Shown: positions 1 to 11,580 of the stretch, one piece after another | Position numbering within the stretch: the stretch's first letter is position 1 | Layout of the letters: each line of letters starts with the position of its first letter | NCBI RefSeq assembly: GCF_029962835.1 | Contig: NC_080586.1 | Coordinates: forward strand, 63,992,001-64,056,000 | Length of the DNA stretch: 64,000 nt | DNA from: Magnolia sinica | Taxonomy: Eukaryota > Streptophyta > Magnoliopsida > Magnoliales > Magnoliaceae | Reading direction: 5' to 3' | Position numbers and translations under genes: made by a program | The notes under the pieces: model-generated | Database searches by the model: none | Seen by the model: the letters and a program-made list of their open reading frames with translations, nothing else | Told to the model about the DNA's origin: nothing

Positions 1-3000
1 GATTTGCCACAGGACCGTTCATTTAAGCCATATATAGTGAGGTATCACAAATAAAATAGACCAAGATTAACCCAATTGAATAGATCAGACGGGCCCTGAT
101 AGAACATGGTGTAGGCCTCCAAGCCAGATGGCCGTTTACACTTAGCGACAGCCCATGCGGGCTATACTGCGACACGGGAAGGTCAGAAAATTATAAAAAT
201 TTAGGGGAGCCTAGATCTCACTGGGCTTGGGGACCATCGCAGGCCACGGACCCAGTGGACACCCAGAAGTAGAATCTGGCACTTGCCAGATGTGCCCCAC
301 CAATGTTAGAATTGAAATCTAGCACATGTAAATAAAACCAAAATATAAGACATTTCAGCCGTTGGATTTCTTCATAATTTACGATGAGGGTCTAATGTAT
401 TTTTCTACACCCGCCCACAAAAATCTGAGACCCGATCGTGAAACGGTGACCATTGATCGCAAATCGAACCGTTGCGGTAAAACTCCACATCTGTTTGCCT
501 TCAAATTTTGCATTACCCTTCATCAGGCCATGGAGCACCTATTCTAAAAATTTCGTGACCAGGGACCCATCAGAGCAACCCTGTTACTCTTTTAGCCTAA
601 AACCAACGGCTTAGAGTAATCATGACCAAATCTTCACTTTCACTAGTTATAAATAGACCACACTATGAACATAGTTAATCTAAACCCTAATCATTACCCT
701 CAAAAAATCTCAATACCTAATTTATTCCATAAATGCCCTGATTTTCTGAACAAGCTCTAGACCGTTCGTTGGCGGGTCATTAATTCCAAAACTATAGAAT
801 AATATTTGTCTCATTGGGCTTGACATCCATCGCCGGAGTCGGACCTGGGTACTATCCAGAATCACTCAACTTGAGCTAAAGGACGAGTGCATGAGAAGTA
901 CAAATTCCCAAAGAAAGGAGCTGAAACTTAAGTGAATTGGGTCATCCACTCTTATGCAAAGTTGAGAATTTTGGACCGTCGGTTTACGACTAAACTTCAC
1001 ACATGGAGTGAGGATATTTCCCTGCTCATATTCGTATAACTGCGGCCCCGAACGACCATCGGCGACCGTTGAACAGACTTCTCATCATTTTTGTCGATCG
1101 GTGCATCCAAATGGCGGGCCAAGCATATCCATACGTAGATCATCATTAGGGCTAACTATCCTACAGTGTATATTGACTTGTACACCTCATAGTGGGCTCA
1201 CAGGGGACCCTCCGATGCCTATATCAGGTAGAGAATCTAGGTTTGGTCGTATAAGGAGTTTTAGGTTAAAGATTGTGCATACTTTTCACCATTAGAGGTG
1301 TTCCACTTTATAGGTGAGAAGAGGTGGTAGTGCAGAGAAGATCTTCCTATTGTAGAGGGATTCGAACCTCAAACGCATGAGGGAATCTCTCGAGATCTTT
1401 GGCGAAAATTCCGAGATTCTGAGTGTGTCGCGGATATCCTTCGAGATCTTTGGAGAAGATATTGGGCGGATATCTCTTAGATAAGACCTGTTTATTCGGA
1501 ATCAATGTATATGTATAGTAAGAGGTCAAGGTGGTCTTGGCGACCTAACCTGGGGGGAGCATGCCGACCATGAGTTACACCGACTAGAAAGACCCTCCCA
1601 TAGGTCTAGTGTAGTAAAAACCCAACACTTGGGGCCATTTCCACCAAATCTGGCATTATAAAAGGGCCTCATTTGGGCACCCCCTCTCCCCATACGATTT
1701 TGCCCTAGAAGAGAGAGAAGAGAGTAAGGTTGCCCTAGAAGAGAGAAGAGAAGGAGGAGAAAGAGAGAGGAAGAAAAGAGTGAAGGAGGGTGTTGTTGGT
1801 GATGGGCCCCAAGGAAGCTCAACCTTGCAACTCTCTACCCCTTCTCCAAGGAAATCTCTACAACACAACCACAAGAATCGTCTAGATAAGATTCCTCATC
1901 CTTTTTCTTAAAACTCTTGTGTTGAGAAAGGATTGGCATGGATTTCTAACATGTAAATGTGTGCTTTAGGGATTCTGGCCGATCGACCCCAAATCCACCC
2001 TCCTAGGTCGTTTCCAAGATCTCAACGATCCATAGGTGCGGACTATTATCCTTAGGTAGCCTAGCACCAATTTTAGTAGGAGTTTAATGATTTTGTTTGC
2101 TTGATATGTTGTATGGAAGAATCTAGAGGAACCTAGGAATGATATGTTGTTGGGATTATATGGAATGGCATGTTTAGTCTCCTTGATGTTAAATCCTGCC
2201 TCTCATAATCTAGTGTATGGATGATTACATGCTCCTGTTGTTTGATTTCTTTTTCTCACATGTGCTGCTTCATGATGTGCATGATTCACTACTCTTGTGT
2301 ATTTGATCCCTTGAGGTGTAGGAAGTGCTTAACTTCCTCCCTAGCCTACACCACTCACATGTACCTTGTGCATGTTGTTATAGCATGCTTGTTAGGAATA
2401 ATTGAACCGTATGTTGTGATGTATGCAAACATGATACTATTATGCTAGTTAGTAATATTGGTGGTTGGTATGTTATGAATTAACATTGGACCCTTGGTTG
2501 GTTGGGAACATGAGGAGAACGAAGGTGGTTCTGTTGGTAGAACCGCCTTGAGGCTAAACCCAAGGATTTGGGTGAGTGTGTACGGGCGGTAGTAGTTTGA
2601 CTACATGGGACCCTTATACCTGATGTCGTTCATCGCATGCTCGCCTGACTCATGCGGTTTGGCCTATTTACTATCCAACCTTGTTTGTTAACCATGTTTG
2701 ATCACTTATGTATGAAATCTGAAACACTCTACCCTCGTTGTAGCCCATTGATACAGGATGGAATATTGATCCACAGTCTTGTGAGCCGGGCATAGTGGAA
2801 TGGGACACTGTATCCGAGCTGTCGGCCTAGCTGGGGTGACGCCCCTCCCCGTAGTGACCGCAAGCGATCCCTTTCTCTCAGCACTCCCCGTGTGCTTAAA
2901 CTCGGGGACGAAAAATCCGACGGGATCAAGGATCGCGGGGTTTTGGCCTCACACATTGAGGGGGTTTTGGCCTCGCAACTAGTTCAGGGCATTTGATACC

Positions 3001-3768
3001 TGGGGTGTATCAGATTCCCTAATCTGTTGGATAAATGGACTTAACTAAGAACCCGGTTAACATCATCATTGCATGGCATTAGCTAGGTTGGCGACTCTGC
3101 AGTCGAGGTCGCTCTGAGGGAGTGTTGACATATACGATCATTAGACGGAGTCGCTCGAGGGAGAGTTGTGGTGAGGGCATACATCATATCATCCACCATG
3201 CATGTGCATTAGTAAGATTAGTTAGGTATTTGTGAATGATTGCTTTTTATTAATTTCTTATTATAACTGATGCTTATTGCAACTTAAGACTAACAACACC
3301 TACTGAGTTGATCACTCACTCCCACTCTGGGACGGTGTTTTAAAACACCAACTAGACCCGCTCGTAGATGTGGAGATACAGATTACATGGAGCCTGGTGA
3401 TGCGAGTCTCGAGGAGGACGAGTTCCCTTACTTTCAGTTGATGAGCGGGACCCCATCGGATCAGTAGATGGGTCGTTGGATTGCTGAGCAGCGGCTCAGC
3501 TTTATTCTTTTTGGACATGCCATTCTTTTTGTGATTTTATTGGGCGTCACCTTGTGTGCCCGTTTATATTCTTTTGGGCATGTATATATAGGTATAGTTG
3601 ATTTTCTTCCATTTCAGTAGACTTGTGTGGTTGTGCTTCATGTTCCAGGAAATTCTAGAATGCGCATTTAGACTGGATTAATCGCATATTAATGAAAACC
3701 GGTTATAAGTGACCCTGGGAACTCAGGAGTCGAGCGTATGCACGACCCCTGATTTTCAGGGCGTTATA
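1..3768 (+). repeat. 5' LTR of RE1 (partial)
   Basis: Position 1 aligns with 11832 of the 3' LTR, so about 251 bp of U3 are missing from the window. The copy ends GGGCGTTATA, where the other LTR has GGGCATTACA, so the terminal CA has mutated to TA. Relative to the 3' LTR it has about 385 extra bp at 1197-1584. The small reading frames along it are noise. Confidence 0.85.
1655..1664 (+). promoter_or_regulatory. TATA box candidate in RE1 5' LTR
   Basis: ATTATAAAAG is followed about 55 bp downstream by a GAGA-rich leader. The same motif is conserved at 13109-13117 in the 3' LTR. It is the most likely U3 core promoter of the element. Confidence 0.5.
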
Positions 3769-3770
3769 AG

Positions 3771-3784
3771 ATGGTATCAAAGCA
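3771..3784 (+). other. Primer-binding site of RE1 (initiator Met-tRNA type)
   Basis: TGGTATCAAAGCA starts three to four bases after the LTR end. It matches the complement of the plant initiator Met-tRNA 3' end (TGGTATCAGAGC) with one mismatch. This fixes the 5' LTR and the element's orientation. Confidence 0.75.
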
Positions 3785-4872
3785 ATAGTTTGAAATCCCT
3801 TGGGCCATGGGTCATGAACTCACTAACGTGTCCGCTGACTTGAGAGGATATGTTTTAGAAAATGCAACAGGGAGTTAGAACGCTAGGAACCATCCCCGAC
3901 CCTGAACCAACAATTGTAGACGGAGGGTAGGACTTCCAAGGAGTTAGGAATGGGTAGCGAGAAAGGGAATAGTAATGTTAGAGAGGGGGATCCGAGAGTC
4001 TTACAATGCCACGGCCCATTCCCGAGCAAGAAATTGGAAACCTGAAGGCAAGACTCGATATGATTGACTTGGAGATTTAGCTAGTTTAGTCCACCAAATT
4101 CATAGGGCCCGTTGGGCCAACTGAAATAGGTGGGATTAGGGTGGAATGAATTTTAAAGTAACGATAAATGTATGTGTAAGGTATTATCCCTGGGATGAGT
4201 GCACGCCATGTTCTATAATGCCCTGTTGGAATGTATTCAATTAAGGGTAAACCCCGGGTCTTCCTTCCTAACTATACTTAGAAATTCATCATCCTGGGAG
4301 TTGGAAATCCCATATTACACCTTCTAACGCATGACTCATTTAGCAAAGCCTGTGAAATAAATTTGAGTCCCATCCCGTACTTATTCCAGACATGTCATTC
4401 CCAATCTTGAGCTGGGATTGACATTGTAACCCCAGTTAGTACAGCTTAATATCACTGGCCAAACTGGCCTAAGTCCAAATTCCTCTCCCCAACCTATACC
4501 CTTAAAATCTTCACCTACCATCATTCTTTCCTTTAGCTTTTCCGGGACATTGATAGAAATGAGCCGAAAACTGAACGATTTGACGGTCAAAGCAATCATC
4601 CTACACCAAATGAGTGAATATCAGGTAAAATTTGATAGTTTCAACCCATTTAGGGATAACGAGTTAGGAGAGAATGAAAATTTACCGAAAATAGTGAAAC
4701 TGAAGAAAAATAGGATTTTTGGCCTCTAAATGGGAGGAATTTTATGAAATATATAGGCTCATTGCGTAGATCAAATCCTCCTACCCCAAATTCATATATG
4801 GCATGTCGCGTAATTTATTCTGGTTTGCAAGATATGCCCGTCGCAAAGTACCCCCGCCACAGCCCCTGTCGA
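3785..4872 (+). other. RE1 leader/interior without recognisable coding
   Basis: This is where gag should begin. I see only short open stretches, for example a ~24-codon stretch near 4008 starting MPRPIPEQE that runs into stops. It might be a decayed gag N-terminus, but nothing supports that firmly. Confidence 0.4.
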
Positions 4873-5002
4873 CTGCGTGGCCCCTGCCGGATCCATGTGG
4901 TCCCGCCGCCTACCCACGTGGCCCCCACTGTCTGCCTGCGTGGCCCCCGCCGACAGTTTAAGGGACTGCGTAGCCCCGGCCGGATCTGCGTTGCCTCCAC
5001 CA
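4873..5002 (+). repeat. GC-rich 21-bp minisatellite inside RE1
   Basis: Five to six degenerate units beginning CTGCGTGGCCCC / CATGTGGTCCC / CACGTGGCCCC follow one another at a 21-bp spacing, with one 30-bp unit. The tract is far more GC-rich than its AT-rich surroundings. Because 21 is a multiple of three it gives open frames on both strands, which I do not take as coding. Confidence 0.65.
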
Positions 5003-5102
5003 AAATTTTCTACAACTTTCGTCCAACTTCAAAAAATCGTTACAACTCTGATTTAGGCGATTTTAAATCTAAATTAAAGATTAATGAGTCTAGTTTTATA
5101 TA

Positions 5103-5590
5103 AAAATAATAAAAAAATAAAATAAAAATTTTAATATAGTTAAAATTAAGATGTTTTACCAACTGTCCAAAAAATTATTAATTTCAGACAGCTATTACTC
5201 CTAGAATTTTAATAATTTATCTACAACTTAAAATGATATGAAATTTTGTGGGATGACTTAAAACTTGATGCTAAATTATTATAAAAATTTTGAAAATAAT
5301 ATAATTACTAAAAGTATAATAAACATTACAAGATGGGTCCCCTTCTCCCTTTCAATGTACACACGAGTGGGGCCCATTTCTATTGCATTTTAAGGACCCA
5401 AACCCCTCATTCCTCCCCTCTCACTCCCCTCAATTGCTTCTAAACCCCTAGAAAGACCTCTCCCTCTCCCATTCTCAAAACTAAATCCCAAAACCACATT
5501 CTTCTTCTTCATATTTCCCTTCCCTCCAACCACACATCTCAAATCTTACATTTGTCAATGCATGTGGATGATTTTAAATAAAAGAAGTAT
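5103..5590 (+). other. AT-rich RE1 interior, no gene seen
   Basis: AT-rich sequence (5103-5330) is followed by a CT-rich stretch (5395-5550) that looks like a 5' leader of the exon-like fragment after it. No ORF or structural motif is supportable here. Confidence 0.4.
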
Positions 5591-5885
5591 TCGTTGATGT
5601 GGAGATGGACAGTGGAGATCATGTTTAAGAGACTTCTCTTGATAAAAAAAATCAGTTGTTTTAAGTCTTCCTCAACTAATGTTGATCCTGTTGTTTATAA
5701 GCCCGTTCGGGCTGAAGGTGATGGAAGACTAATGCCTGCTACAGATGACGAGGTTATGAAAGTTGAAGATTCATTTGAAGATGATAGGATAGAACCTCCT
5801 CTAGTTAAAAACCCTGTGCACACTGAAGGATACATTTCAAATGATGGGTTTTCCTCCAAGAAGGCTGATTTAGAGAGCTTGGAAG
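5591..5885 (+). pseudogene. Exon-like fragment of an unidentified host gene, captured in RE1
   Basis: An open stretch encodes an acidic, protein-like sequence, including SSSTNVDPVVYKPVRAEGDG and later DDEVMKVEDSFEDDRIEPP. It ends at GAAG/GTTTTC (5885/5886), which looks like a plant splice donor. What follows is T-rich, intron-like sequence that stays open until 6103. Codon use and composition look like a real exon rather than random frame. I do not recognise the gene. It lies in the same orientation as RE1 transcription, as expected for a fragment picked up into the element. No start, no downstream exon and no promoter are visible, so it is at most a fragment. Confidence 0.45.
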
Positions 5886-6439
5886 GTTTTCTTTCACAAT
5901 GTTTCTCTCTGTGTTGTTTCCTTGTGGTTAGTTATGATTTTGCACATATTCTGATTATGAATTATGTGTGCACTTCAATGGATTGGGTACTCAAGGTCCT
6001 ATTGTGTTTCATTCCTAGGCATTTCAACCATTTCCTCCAATCACTGCTTTCTAGAATCTTCTACTCTATGATGCATTGTCCCATAAGAAATTCAAATATC
6101 TAGATGCCCTAGAACACAAAAAAGGCTCGCTCTTTTCCCTCAATTCCTGCTGCAACATCTAGTTACTTTTGGAGACTAAGGTTTTACTTATTTTTGTTAG
6201 GTAAGAAATTATATGGAATGGTTAGAAAATAAAAATAAAAATAAATAAATAAATAAAATTTAGCTTACCAAAAAAAAAAAAACTACAAAATATATTTTAT
6301 AAAATAACTAAATATTTCAGTTAAGATAGTAACTGTTAAATGCATGGTCATGTCACTTGGAGTGCAATTCTAGTAACAATAGGAGTGGGAATAAGGAATT
6401 TGTTAAGATTGTTGGCCAAGAAGTTTCCCAAATGATCAC

Positions 6440-6957
6440 CTTGATATATTGGTTTGATAATTCATGAGTGGAGAGATTGAGAATTGAGAAGGATGTTGCC
6501 TATAGACTTCAAGTGAGGTGCAAGAAATGGAGATGTGCATATGGAGTTTTATGTGATCGTCAAGGTGCCACTCAAATTGAAAAAAAAGAGAAAAAAAAGA
6601 AAAAAAAGAAAAAAAATGGGGAGATTTTATAGGGTGAATATAAGACCAACCATGCTTCATGGAATAGAATGTGGGGCAATTAAAGAACAACATGTTCATA
6701 GGATTAGTGTAGCTAAAATGAGGATGTTGAGATGGATGAGTGCTAAGACAAGGAAGGATATAATTAGAAGTGGATGCATTCGAGGTAATTCAGGGGTAAT
6801 ACCGATCAGTAATAAGATGAAGGAAAGTAAATTTAAATGGGTTGGTCATGCACAACGGAGAATAAGAACTACACGGGTTAGAATGAGTAAATTTATATGG
6901 ACGCCCATGCCGAGCCCCACATTGTTGGGTGGAGGTCGACAAGAAAAGTTTAATTAG
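6440..6957 (+). pseudogene. Non-LTR (LINE, RTE-like) retrotransposon relic: C-terminal end of RT ORF
   Basis: Translation in two frames gives the signature tail of plant RTE-like LINE proteins. A region around DVAYRLQVRCKKWRCAYG (6494 on) is followed after a frameshift in an A-rich tract (6580-6615) by GRFYRVNIRPTMLHGIEC, then VAKMRMLRWMSAKTRKD and KMKESKFKWVGHAQRR. The reading ends at 6957 and decays afterwards. The 5' part of the LINE, including endonuclease and RT palm, is absent, as is typical of 5'-truncated copies. I see no clear poly(A) tail or target duplication. It sits in the sense orientation inside RE1. Confidence 0.75.
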
Positions 6958-7474
6958 TTTAGACTTGGTTCACGAGACCTTAGAAAAGATACATATTATC
7001 AGGCATCGATTCCTAGCTGCCCAGAGTAGATAAAAGAATTATACCGATCCCGATTGGCGTTCGACGCGACCCCACCGGAATCTTCTACATCCTTCTTAGC
7101 GTTATTAGCACTTCAAACCTTTGAAATACCTTAGAACTTTCAATTCTTCCTTCCCTCTCGAAGTTTAGGAAACTGAAGTGCAGTCTACCCCTAACACAAC
7201 TAGACATTGAGTCAAGTTTTCATTTATTTATTTATTTCTAAAACATGTGATGGATTAAGCTAGATATTAGGATCTAGGACTAACATTCGAAGGCATCTAA
7301 TGGGTGAGTTGGATGGAACTTATATGTCATGGTGGGCCACACATAGGTTTAAAAAAGGGTTGGTACTTATCATGCTTGTTTTAAAAGACCCTGTAGACTT
7401 TCCTATATTAACTAACAAATAGTTTTCTTAGGTCTGATTTGGGTCCTGTCTAGGTTGAGTTCATTATAATATTT

Positions 7475-7651
7475 GATAAGATGGAACCACATGTGGTAAC
7501 TTGTCATTTATTGATTGATGGATGGTGTGAGTTGGGTAAGATAGAAGTTGCATTAGACATTTTGCTGTTGATGGGTGAGAAGGGTATTTTGCCGAATGGG
7601 GTTAATTATGCTTCGTCGATTAAAGCCTATTGTAAAGAAAGCGAGATTTAA
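7475..7651 (+). pseudogene. Pentatricopeptide-repeat (PPR) gene fragment
   Basis: About 58 codons read open to a stop at 7649-7651. They contain a P-type PPR motif: CHLLIDGWCELGKIEVAL, then MGEKGILPNGVNYASSIKAYCK. Family hallmarks are the LIDGxCxxGxxxxAL helix pair, the G(I/V)xPNxVxY loop and the start of the next repeat. PPR proteins bind RNA in organelles and normally carry ten or more 35-residue repeats; here only about one and a half remain. No start or upstream repeats are visible. It is in the sense orientation inside RE1, so it is probably a captured fragment. Confidence 0.7.
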
Positions 7652-8362
7652 AAAATATATATGTATATACATGACATAGCTCGCTTGACTTTATCGCCTA
7701 GTTTACTTGCTCGGCTTCACCATTTGAGGTGTGCATGCAATAATTGTGTTGGGTTTAGGACTAGATGAGACCATGTTAAGATGAGAGTGTAGTCAATGTG
7801 AGGCTCCACCATGGTTGGTTCTTGGATCCTAGTGTCATATCTGGAGTACTTCCCTAAGTGCAGACTATAAAGCACTCGCCCACAACCTCGTTGCGAATGA
7901 GTTAGCCTACCACCATAGTGTAGTCACGTTATTTTGGAGTGGAGAGTAACATAAGAGAGCCTTCAAGGTAAGTGAATTTGTTACACTAGAACTCAAGAAT
8001 GGGGTCTATGTGGTTAGTTATAAATGAGGACCTGTCTTCCTTATGTAGACCTAAGATTCTCTTAGCTACCTTACATGGATAGTTAAGATAAAGCTTACGA
8101 TGTCATCCTGCGGCTAAGAAAACTTTAGAAACCATCTAGATAATCCTACGTAATCTCTATAATACATTCTTCTACCACTCTAGAATTTGCTATACATGTA
8201 TAAACCTTTTAACCTACAAAATGTGCCAAATGCCCAGTTTTATGGAATAGCCTCCTTGAAATTTTTGGTATATCCATGACATTAGTTAACAGATGAAGAT
8301 TGATGCCCTGTGGGTTGCCAATGAACCAAGTGTATTTTTATTTTATTTTTCATATTGGAGTT
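7652..8362 (+). other. RE1 interior, no gene seen
   Basis: No convincing ORF, RNA gene or repeat. The 5 bp before 8363 (GAGTT, 8358-8362) is the left target duplication of the solo LTR that follows. Confidence 0.4.
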
Positions 8363-9177
8363 TGTTCACTCCCCAAGTATAGGGTTGTGATGTAGTAATA
8401 AACTCGGTGAGACCGAGGTCGAATCCCAAGGACTAATACCTGTACGTTACCTGAAACTAACTAGAAATAGGACTAGCTTAAGATGAAATCTAAATCCAAT
8501 ATAAAGTGATGAATAATGGTGAGAGATTAATTTAAAACTTAAGGAATTCAGAGGAAGGAAACTAGGGATTCAGAGGATCCACTTGTAGAGATCAGGGAGA
8601 TCTTATGCCTGCATCAAGAATCATGGAAATCAAACTGAACTTACTTGATTTGGTCTTCACGAGGTGAAAGGTATGTTAATTAGAATGGATTCCATCATCA
8701 AACCATGCCCAGGAGACAAAGCAAACAACAGAATTAAACTAATTACCAACCAATCAACAATGCATAAAAGTTAGGAAGGATACCGCCATCCGACCATGCC
8801 CATGAGACGATGGTGAATAACAGGGCTTCCTGACGTCATAAACATCAAAAGGAGGAAGAAATACTCAAAACCATCGTAGATCTATTGTAATTTCAGTCAC
8901 AACAAACCATTAAAAATAACTGAAAGTATTCCTTTTAAGTTGAACAAAAATCAACATCAGTCGGTCTAAACAATAGGCACGAGCAAGGTCTCTCTCATCA
9001 GACTACAAGCTTCACCTCTTAGCCCTAGCTAAGAGGTTTAGCCCAACATGATTGGACTAGATCTCATAATAATAAAGAAAAAACAAATAAAAACCTTAAA
9101 AAACAATACTCTATTTTCTTGTTAACGGCTGCCTCCCAGCTCACGTGTAGCCACCCCCGGTTGATGATAATCCCCCA

Positions 9178-9221
<44 letters not shown>

Positions 9222-10471
9222 ATAGAACTGTCGTCGGAGCAGAGCAGGAGAGGCCTGGCTGGAGTCGTCCTTCCTGGAGTTTACGTACTCCTTGGGCAGA
9301 AAAAAATGCAACATAACACAGCCGATCTGCGTTTGAAGTTGAAGTTCTGGCAACAGGAGCTCCCCATGCAAAATCCGATCCATCTGGCCTTCATATCTCT
9401 GGTCGGTTGGCCCAGGGAAGACTTTTGAATGGCCAGAATCGTCAGATCGATCCTAGCCACGTCTGCAAAATGGCCTGCGGCGTCCGGGTCTTGGACGCGC
9501 AGTGAACAGAGCATGCGCAAGCCTTGCGCTGTGCCGACGGTGGGACCTACTTCTTTGTCATTTGAGAAATCCAAGCCGTTCATTGGATTCAGGACGAAGA
9601 ACCATTCGGGAAGGGACAGTTTCGGTTTGATTTCGGTGTGGCCCACAAGCTAGTTCAGTCCACCATCCATCTTCCGTTTAGTCGGCTGGATTGTGACCCT
9701 TACTATCATCTGTATTTATGCCACCTAGGCAAGGGTAATACCCCCTCCCTGAACACCTTGGATGGTCCAGACGGATGATCTGGATGATGAATGGGGCCCA
9801 CTGCACAAAACTAGCGGACCTCGTGCGTCCGCTGGTCGTCCGTGCTGGAGAAGGAGAAGGACACGGGTTTCCTTTGTTGACTGGGGGATCCTGGTCCAGT
9901 GCACGTCAAGTGCACTTGTGCACTGTGCACTGGCGTTGCCAGTGGGGTCCACTCATGATGTATATATAAAATCCGCTCCGTCCATCCGTTCTGTTACGCA
10001 GTTTAAGGGGTTGAGACCAAAATTGAAGTATATCCAGATATCAGGCGGGCTCCACATAACGATTCAAGGGGCTGATCTGTCCGTTGGGCCACTTTCAGAG
10101 GGATCTGAGGGTTGAAATTTGACGTGTACGGTTAATTTATGGTCCTCAGGCCATGTATGAAGTTTTGAGCTGAACGGACGGTGGGAACCCCGTGATCTTG
10201 CATTCTGGCCGACTTTTAGGCCGCTTGAGTTTCAGTTTCTCGATTTTCGCGGATCCCTGGCGTGTAATTCCGTCGATCTTGGTCCCCTGGAGTCCGTCCC
10301 TTGCCTTGGTGCATTCTGAACGTTAAATCCGTGCTTTTAGCATCATTTCCCATTCAAGCTCGTAAACACACCCTGCATTACAAACACGATTAATTCAGGC
10401 CGTTAAGCAATATCATAATCGTAAATCCATGCAAATAATGGGGTCTAATATGCAATATTTGACCCTCAACA
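8363..10471 (-). mobile_element. Solo LTR of the RE3 (Athila-like) family
   Basis: On the minus strand this 2.1-kb unit begins TGTTGAGGGTC and ends GGGAGTGAACA, matching the complete RE3 LTR at 33165-35369 along its length. It is flanked by a perfect 5-bp target duplication, GAGTT, at 8358-8362 and 10472-10476. There is no internal domain, so it is a textbook solo LTR left by LTR-LTR recombination. It contains a (CT)n tract (9180-9219) next to a minus-strand TATA box candidate (about 9219-9225, CTATAAAG). Reading frames inside it are noise. Confidence 0.92.
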
Positions 10472-10476
10472 GAGTT

Positions 10477-11566
10477 TTAGTATTTTGTTTCATTTTAGAA
10501 ATTACTTCTAATCATAATAGAAATCGTCCGGTATGATTAAATTAGATTATTTTTAGTATATTTTTCTATTTCAAATAGTTTCTAGAACAGTTGAACTATG
10601 ACTCTTGAATAGGGTTGAGTTTAATTGTTTAATACTTTCTAAGTTCATATTCGATGCGGTCTTCACTAAAATATTATAATTTTTCTTATTTTCTTATGGA
10701 ATCAAGATTCATACCACATTGAGGAGATGGTGTTCTTCCTCTTTCCATTCCCGCGGCCTTTCTAGGTCACCATCCCTTCAACCCTCTAAAATATCCTAGA
10801 ACTTTCTGTTCTTTATTCTCTTTCGAAATTAACGAAACCCAAACATGGTTTGCTCATAACCCATTAGCTATAGGATCGAGACAATAACATAAAGATACAA
10901 TCATAGTCCATTGGAAACCTTGTTAGGATAATTGTTTGACCATAAGCATAGTGAAAGATTTATTGATCACTAATTTGGGCATTAATTAAGACAAGAACTC
11001 TCTTTGTATAAGACATGAATGACAACTTTATGAATAGGAGATTTTAACTTTTTAATTATATGTGATTTTCTTAAATATTTAGATTGATCAGACTACGGAA
11101 TTACAAGACCATACACTTGCGAAGCATTCGCAACTTGACCCAATTCTCAATCCTAGGTGACTACCAAAGGACTCACTGCATTGACCAAGCAGAAGATCAG
11201 GATCCATCAAGATTAGAAAGGAATATAATGAGTTGTCTGCCCTGGTCAGGCGGACAATCGACGTATCAGATCAAAGCCTACCATAACTGGTTTTTCGTAT
11301 TAGCCCAATTAGAAATACTAGAATATACCACCATTAGGTAAACTTTATCAACAAACCACTTAGTACAATAATAATAATTTTGACATTTGTTTTAAAACCT
11401 CAAAGGTGAAAACTTTTAAGGGGGGTAGAATATAATAAGCAAGGCTAGTATAGTTAATATGCACCCTACCACGCATATGAACCTGTAATCAATAAAAACT
11501 TAGGCAATCGAAATGATAATATCTTTATTTATTACCCTTAGGCAATTTCGGGGATGAAATTGTTTT
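10477..11566 (+). other. RE1 3' interior, no gene recognised
   Basis: AT-rich sequence without recognisable protein similarity. A small open frame at 11084-11341 (85 codons) has no features I recognise. The stretch contains a first purine tract (11415-11427, TTTTAAGGGGGGTAG), about 150 bp before the true polypurine tract. Confidence 0.4.
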
Positions 11567-11579
11567 TAAGGGGGGTAGA
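11567..11579 (+). other. Polypurine tract of RE1
   Basis: TTAAGGGGGGTAGA lies directly before the 3' LTR start TGTAACG, preceded by GGGGATGAAATTG. This is the normal plus-strand priming site and confirms the start of the 3' LTR. Confidence 0.8.
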
Positions 11580-11580
11580 T

